From contig NZ_CP047023.1 of NCBI RefSeq assembly GCF_009796765.1, positions 5,244,777 to 5,308,776 of the forward strand: DNA of 64,000 nt. Reading direction: 5' to 3'. Under the pieces are notes generated by a model. The model was not told the origin of the DNA and searched no databases. It saw only the letters and a list, made by a program, of their open reading frames with translations. The DNA is from Paraglaciecola sp. L3A3 (lineage in GTDB: Bacteria > Pseudomonadota > Gammaproteobacteria > Enterobacterales > Alteromonadaceae). The translations under genes and the position numbers were made by a program. Numbering within the stretch: the stretch's first letter is position 1; every line of letters starts with the position of its first letter. Of this stretch, positions 60,404 through 64,000 are shown one piece after another.

Positions 60404-60886
60404 TTAATCTCTAAAGTTAGTAAATTGTAAGGGTTGTTCTAAATCTGCTGCTTTTGCTATGGCCATAGCTTGTTGTAAGTCATCTCGTTTTTTGCCGGTA
60501 ACTCGCACTTGTTCACCTTGAATCTGTGCTTGTACTTTAAGTTTGGCATCTTTAATTAATTTAATAATCTTTTTAGCGGTAGGTTGTTCAATTCCTTGTT
60601 TAAAGGCGATAGCTTGTTTGTATATTTTACCTATGTGCTGAACATCTTTCTCTTCAAAAGCAGCTGTATCTACATTACGTTTTACGCAAGTACCTCTTAG
60701 AATATCTATCATTTGTTTTAACTGAAAATCATTGTCAGCAGTCATAGTGACAATGCTTTCCTTTAATTCAAAATTTGCTTCGACGCCTCTGAAATCAAAA
60801 CGTGTACTTAATTCACGATTGGCATTATCTACCGCATTTTTAACTTCGACTAAATCTATTTCTGACACTATATCTAAAGAAGGCAT
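60404..60886 (-). CDS. yajQ: YajQ family nucleotide-binding protein
   Basis: A 160-residue protein matching YajQ throughout: [20 protein letters not shown] at the start, [13 protein letters not shown], and [17 protein letters not shown] near the end. Members bind nucleotides or tRNA and, in Xanthomonas, cyclic di-GMP. It is inserted between yidC and mnmE, which are neighbours in most gammaproteobacteria. A terminator hairpin precedes it, so it may have its own promoter. Confidence 0.95.
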   Translation of the reverse strand: MPSLDIVSEIDLVEVKNAVDNANRELSTRFDFRGVEANFELKESIVTMTADNDFQLKQMIDILRGTCVKRNVDTAAFEEKDVQHIGKIYKQAIAFKQGIEQPTAKKIIKLIKDAKLKVQAQIQGEQVRVTGKKRDDLQQAMAIAKAADLEQPLQFTNFRD

Positions 60887-60935
60887 AAAAGCTCCAAAAC
60901 TGTATGAATGGTTGGCTATATTGTAAGCACAAAAA

Positions 60936-60972
60936 AGCCCGCTTTATAACCCAATTAGGTATAAAACGGGCT
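60936..60972 (-). terminator. Terminator between yidC and yajQ
   Basis: AGCCCG..TTTATA.CC and its complement form a long stem (60936-60951 with 60958-60972), followed on the minus strand by six T. It closes the rpmH-rnpA-yidD-yidC unit. Confidence 0.8.
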
Positions 60973-60986
60973 GTCGATTATTATAT

Positions 60987-62624
60987 TTACTTAGTCTGTA
61001 ATCCGCGTTTTTCCATAGAAGCATAGATAAATTTGGCTTGTACTAAAGTAATAATGTTACTGATTAACCAATAAAGAACTAAACCAGCAGGGAAAATAAA
61101 GAAGAATAAACTCATAGCAACAGGCATAAATTGCATTATTTTTTGCTGCATTGGGTCAGTCATAGTCATAGGTTGAAGTTTTTGTAATAAATACATACTT
61201 ACACCTGTCAGCACTGGTAATACAAAGAAGGGGTCTTTAGAACTAAGATCTGTTATCCAGAAGATAAAATCTGCATGTCTTAACTCAACACTTTCTAATA
61301 ATACCCAATATAAAGCTAAGAAAATCGGCATTTGCAGTAAAAGAGGGAAACAACCACCCATAGGGTTAACTTTATCTTCTTTATACATTTTCATCATGGC
61401 TTGCTGCATTTTTTGTTTATCTTCGCCATAACGCTCTTTTAATGCGTCCATTTTAGGTTTAAGAGCACGCATTTTTGCCATAGATTCATATTGTTTTTTC
61501 GTTAATGGGTACATTGCTCCTTTAACAACTATAGTGATTAATATTATCGAGAATCCCCAGTTTCCTACCAAGCTATGTATAAATTGTAAGAAAGTGAAAA
61601 GTGGTTGGGAAATCATAAACAAAAAGCCGTAGTCAACAGTTAAGTCTAGGCCTCTAGCAATTCCAGCTAGGGTATCTTGATCTTTAGGACCTAAATATAA
61701 AGCGCTACCGATTTGTGCTGTTTCGCCAGCTTGTACAATTATAGGTTGGCCAGTAAAACCAATTACACCATTCGTATTTTGTAATACACGGCTAAATAGA
61801 TTATTTGTTTCATTTTGTGGTGGTACCCAAGCAGATACGAAGTAGTGCTCGATCATTGCTGCCCAACCTGCAATAGTGGTTTTTTTCAGGCCTTTATCTG
61901 TCATGTCATCGAAACTATACTTTTCGTATTTATCTTCTTCTGTAGAAAATGCTCCACCTCGATAAGTTGGCATAAACATGCTGCCATCTTCTTTAAGCAT
62001 ACTTTGTTTTAGTTGGCCAAATTGTTGAAGTTGTTTTGCGTTGCTTGTATTGTTTTCGATGATATAAGTCACGTCTATTTTGTGACTGTCTTTAGTAAAA
62101 ACAAAATTCTTAGTTATTTTTACACCTTCTGGTGTCACTAATGTTAGTGGGACAGTTAAAGTTTGACCTTCTAGTACATAACTATCCTGTTCAGTTATAT
62201 ATGTCGGACGACCTTTACTATCAGGACCATCTTTACCAATTAATCCGCTTTGAGCTATGAATAATTCATCTCCATTGGGTCTTAACAGACTGTAGGAATC
62301 TTTTGAGTATTGTTCAACTGGAAATTTTACAAGTTCTGCGGATATAACGTCACCGCCTACTGTATCAATACTTAAAACTAGCGTATCAGTTTTAACAGAA
62401 ATAATTTTTCCATACTGAGCTTTATTCTGTGTGAAGTTTTGTCCAGTTGCAGAAGCCATAGGCACATCATCTGAACTTAGTGGAGCATCACCAGAATTAT
62501 TTTGCTGAGAAACTTGCGGAGCTGCTTGTAAAGGTTTAGGGCCATAATCGACTTGCCATTGTTGCCATAACATAAAAGTGACAAACGCTAAGGCAATTAA
62601 TAAAAAACTTCGTTGGGATTGCAT
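60987..62624 (-). CDS. yidC: Membrane protein insertase YidC
   Basis: A 545-residue YidC with an N-terminal anchor (SFLLIALAFVTFMLWQQW), a large periplasmic beta domain (about 60-340), and the five-helix insertase core from about 350: GNWGFSIILITIVVKGAMYPLTKKQ, where the hydrophilic-groove Arg is replaced by Lys (VVKGAMYP) relative to the usual VRxxxYPL, GCFPLLLQMPIFLALYW, and FFIFPAGLVLYWLISN. It inserts and folds inner-membrane proteins with or without SecYEG. Length matches E. coli (548). Confidence 0.96.
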   Translation of the reverse strand: MQSQRSFLLIALAFVTFMLWQQWQVDYGPKPLQAAPQVSQQNNSGDAPLSSDDVPMASATGQNFTQNKAQYGKIISVKTDTLVLSIDTVGGDVISAELVKFPVEQYSKDSYSLLRPNGDELFIAQSGLIGKDGPDSKGRPTYITEQDSYVLEGQTLTVPLTLVTPEGVKITKNFVFTKDSHKIDVTYIIENNTSNAKQLQQFGQLKQSMLKEDGSMFMPTYRGGAFSTEEDKYEKYSFDDMTDKGLKKTTIAGWAAMIEHYFVSAWVPPQNETNNLFSRVLQNTNGVIGFTGQPIIVQAGETAQIGSALYLGPKDQDTLAGIARGLDLTVDYGFLFMISQPLFTFLQFIHSLVGNWGFSIILITIVVKGAMYPLTKKQYESMAKMRALKPKMDALKERYGEDKQKMQQAMMKMYKEDKVNPMGGCFPLLLQMPIFLALYWVLLESVELRHADFIFWITDLSSKDPFFVLPVLTGVSMYLLQKLQPMTMTDPMQQKIMQFMPVAMSLFFFIFPAGLVLYWLISNIITLVQAKFIYASMEKRGLQTK

Positions 62625-62747
62625 AAAATACTCTAATTAACTACATGTTTATATGTGTGACTTACTAATTTTAAAACCATTAAACCACTGCGATATTACT
62701 TTTGTGCTAACAACTTATTCTTTATATGGGCATAAGAATAAATCTCA

Positions 62748-62996
62748 CTATTTTCTTTTCTTTTTTTCAGGAACTGGATCATATCCACCTGAATGTAGTG
62801 GATGGCATTTTGATATACGTTTAATGCTCAACCAACTACCTTTGATAAAACCATGCTCCGTAATTGCACCAATAGCATAATAAGAACAGCTAGGATGAAA
62901 TCTGCATGTTGGTCCTAACATTGGAGAAATTAAAATCTGATAAAATTTAATTAGTCCAATAGGGATTTTTCGCAACGTATTGCTAACTTTTTCCAT
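62748..62996 (-). CDS. yidD: Membrane protein insertion efficiency factor YidD
   Basis: An 82-residue Yid[55 protein letters not shown] are the family hallmarks, including three conserved cysteines. It overlaps the 3' end of rnpA by 46 bases, the normal arrangement, and helps membrane insertion alongside YidC. Confidence 0.95.
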   Translation of the reverse strand: MEKVSNTLRKIPIGLIKFYQILISPMLGPTCRFHPSCSYYAIGAITEHGFIKGSWLSIKRISKCHPLHSGGYDPVPEKKKRK

Positions 62997-63319
62997 AATT
63001 TACCAAGTAAAAAAACTAATTCCTGATTCGACATTTTATCTAGGCCTGTTTTGCCTACCACTACTATATCAATATTTGGAAATGTTTGTCTTTTTAAGCG
63101 AAAACTCTCACGAATAATTCGTTTCACTCTATTTCTATCGTGAGCATACTTCACTCGTTTTTTAGACAGAGTAATGCCTAAACGAGGGTTGTTAGTATCG
63201 TTGAATCTTGCTAATAAGGTAATTTGAGGTGAGACAGCAGGAATTGCTTTTTTGAATACATATTCAAAGTGGGTGGGAGTAAGTAGCCTTAGCTCCCGAG
63301 AAAAGTTATTTTCACCCAC
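62951..63319 (-). CDS. rnpA: Ribonuclease P protein component
   Basis: A 122-residue RnpA, the protein cofactor of RNase P in tRNA 5' maturation. The RNR motif is in [33 protein letters not shown] is the N-terminal substrate-leader contact. The start is GTG 63319, 9 bases after the rpmH stop, with AGGTGG upstream. Confidence 0.95.
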   Translation of the reverse strand: MGENNFSRELRLLTPTHFEYVFKKAIPAVSPQITLLARFNDTNNPRLGITLSKKRVKYAHDRNRVKRIIRESFRLKRQTFPNIDIVVVGKTGLDKMSNQELVFLLGKLWKKLAIRCEKSLLD

Positions 63320-63328
63320 CTTGGATAA

Positions 63329-63463
63329 TTATGCTGATAAACGAGCACGGCCTTTGGCACGACGATTGGCAATAACCTTGCGGCCATTTTTAGTTGCCAT
63401 ACGGGCACGAAAACCGTGTGAACGCTTACGTTTTAAGTTGCTTGGTTGAAAAGTTCTTTTCAT
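63329..63463 (-). CDS. rpmH: 50S ribosomal protein L34
   Basis: A 44-residue L34: [20 protein letters not shown] and [15 protein letters not shown], standard length and sequence. It is the first gene of rpmH-rnpA-yidD-yidC and, in this order, is divergent from dnaA (outside the window). Confidence 0.98.
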   Translation of the reverse strand: MKRTFQPSNLKRKRSHGFRARMATKNGRKVIANRRAKGRARLSA

Positions 63464-64000
63464 GACCTAGTCCCGCTATATACATAAGGTTAAAACAAAA
63501 TGAGCATCTATGTGAAAACCAACTTTGGAAGACACTGCGCTCAAAAATGACGCTGAATAATAGGGATCACTAAAGGGTTTGTCAATCACTAACTTATATT
63601 AGGAGTAAATTAATGATGATTGTAATATTCACGTCGAGAGGATTGACTTAGTTATGTTTCTTTTTTAGATAACTTGGCTGGTCTTAATATACTGAGTTTA
63701 AAGTATTTTCATCGGTATTATATTGATTGTCAGCGTAAAAAATGTTCATGAAGTTGATAAGTATTAAATTTGTTTGTTTTATCCACAGAACTGAATTAGG
63801 AACATAAGTACTTAAAATATATTATTCAATATATATGCTTATAAATATTGTTTTCTAATTATATTATGTCAAGTGATATTTAATGTTTTATTCTTTTAAA
63901 ACAATTGGTTATAAGTATGTTTAAAGTTATTTTTAAAAGAAGGTTGCCTTACCCCCCCTTAAAGCGAGATAATCCACAGTCAGTTTTTCACTAAACTATC
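63464..64000. promoter_or_regulatory. rpmH-dnaA intergenic region with DnaA boxes
   Basis: The last 537 bases contain no gene. A perfect DnaA box TTATCCACA lies at 63779-63787, TAATCCACA at 63970-63978, and a TTATCAACT-type site (reverse) at 63753-63761. This fits the autoregulated promoter region of dnaA, whose coding sequence is expected just beyond the right edge on the + strand. Confidence 0.65.

Overview
The window reads as a low-GC marine gammaproteobacterium of the order Alteromonadales (Glaciecola/Paraglaciecola-like). The gene order around the origin (rpmH-rnpA-yidD-yidC ... mnmE-mioC ... oriC ... mnmG-rsmG-parA-parB-atpIBEFHAGDC) is the classic gammaproteobacterial origin region. 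The polysaccharide-degradation genes, the DUF3014 protein and the 7TMR-DISM and CHASE hybrid kinases also fit that order. The species is inferred from gene content only.

Layout. (1) 1-7.9 kb: end of a carbohydrate-utilisation locus for a sulfated, fucose-containing glycan: sulfatase tail, GH29 fucosidase lipoprotein, IclR regulator, esterase-type lipoprotein and a large TonB-dependent receptor. (2) 7.9-14.7 kb: HAD phosphatase, DUF3014 protein, a ~230-bp miniature repeat, a three-gene DUF2589 cassette of unknown function, then tusA, pyrE, rph and yicC. (3) 14.66-32.84 kb: an 18.2-kb integrative element inserted in the last codons of yicC, bounded by a 16-bp direct repeat. It carries a tyrosine integrase, AlpA, a serine recombinase, an HUH-type Rep/relaxase-like protein, a GIY-YIG/NUMOD nuclease and two anti-phage modules: a complete type I restriction-modification operon with a YgjP-like metallopeptidase, and an AvcD-type nucleotide deaminase. 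The displaced end of yicC and its terminator lie beyond the right end. (4) 33-44.2 kb: signalling genes (two hybrid histidine kinases, an HD-GYP protein), an alkyltransferase-like protein, a DTW-domain tRNA-modification protein, and an unusual protein joining a Wzz/GumC-type membrane coiled-coil to a catalytically degenerate tyrosine-recombinase-like domain. (5) 44.3-64 kb: ATP synthase operon, parAB, rsmG, mnmG, a GATC-rich oriC with DnaA boxes, a 268-bp MITE next to it, a dnaT-dnaC pair beside the origin, mioC, mnmE, yajQ, yidC, yidD, rnpA, rpmH, and the start of the rpmH-dnaA intergenic region.

How the parts work together. The first block would import and process sulfated fucose glycans, probably under control of the local IclR protein; a TTGTTTCA-N4-TGAAACAA palindrome and a weaker relative sit upstream of the receptor and esterase genes. 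The island combines mobility functions with two defence modules acting at different stages: DNA cleavage and nucleotide-pool depletion. The origin block links initiation (oriC, helicase loader), segregation (parAB), tRNA wobble modification (mnmE/mnmG), membrane protein insertion and energy metabolism.

Strongest candidates for something undescribed: the Wzz-recombinase fusion (37951-39924), the DUF2589 three-gene cassette (10101-12002), and the island as a defence-carrying integrative element with HUH and GIY-YIG nucleases.
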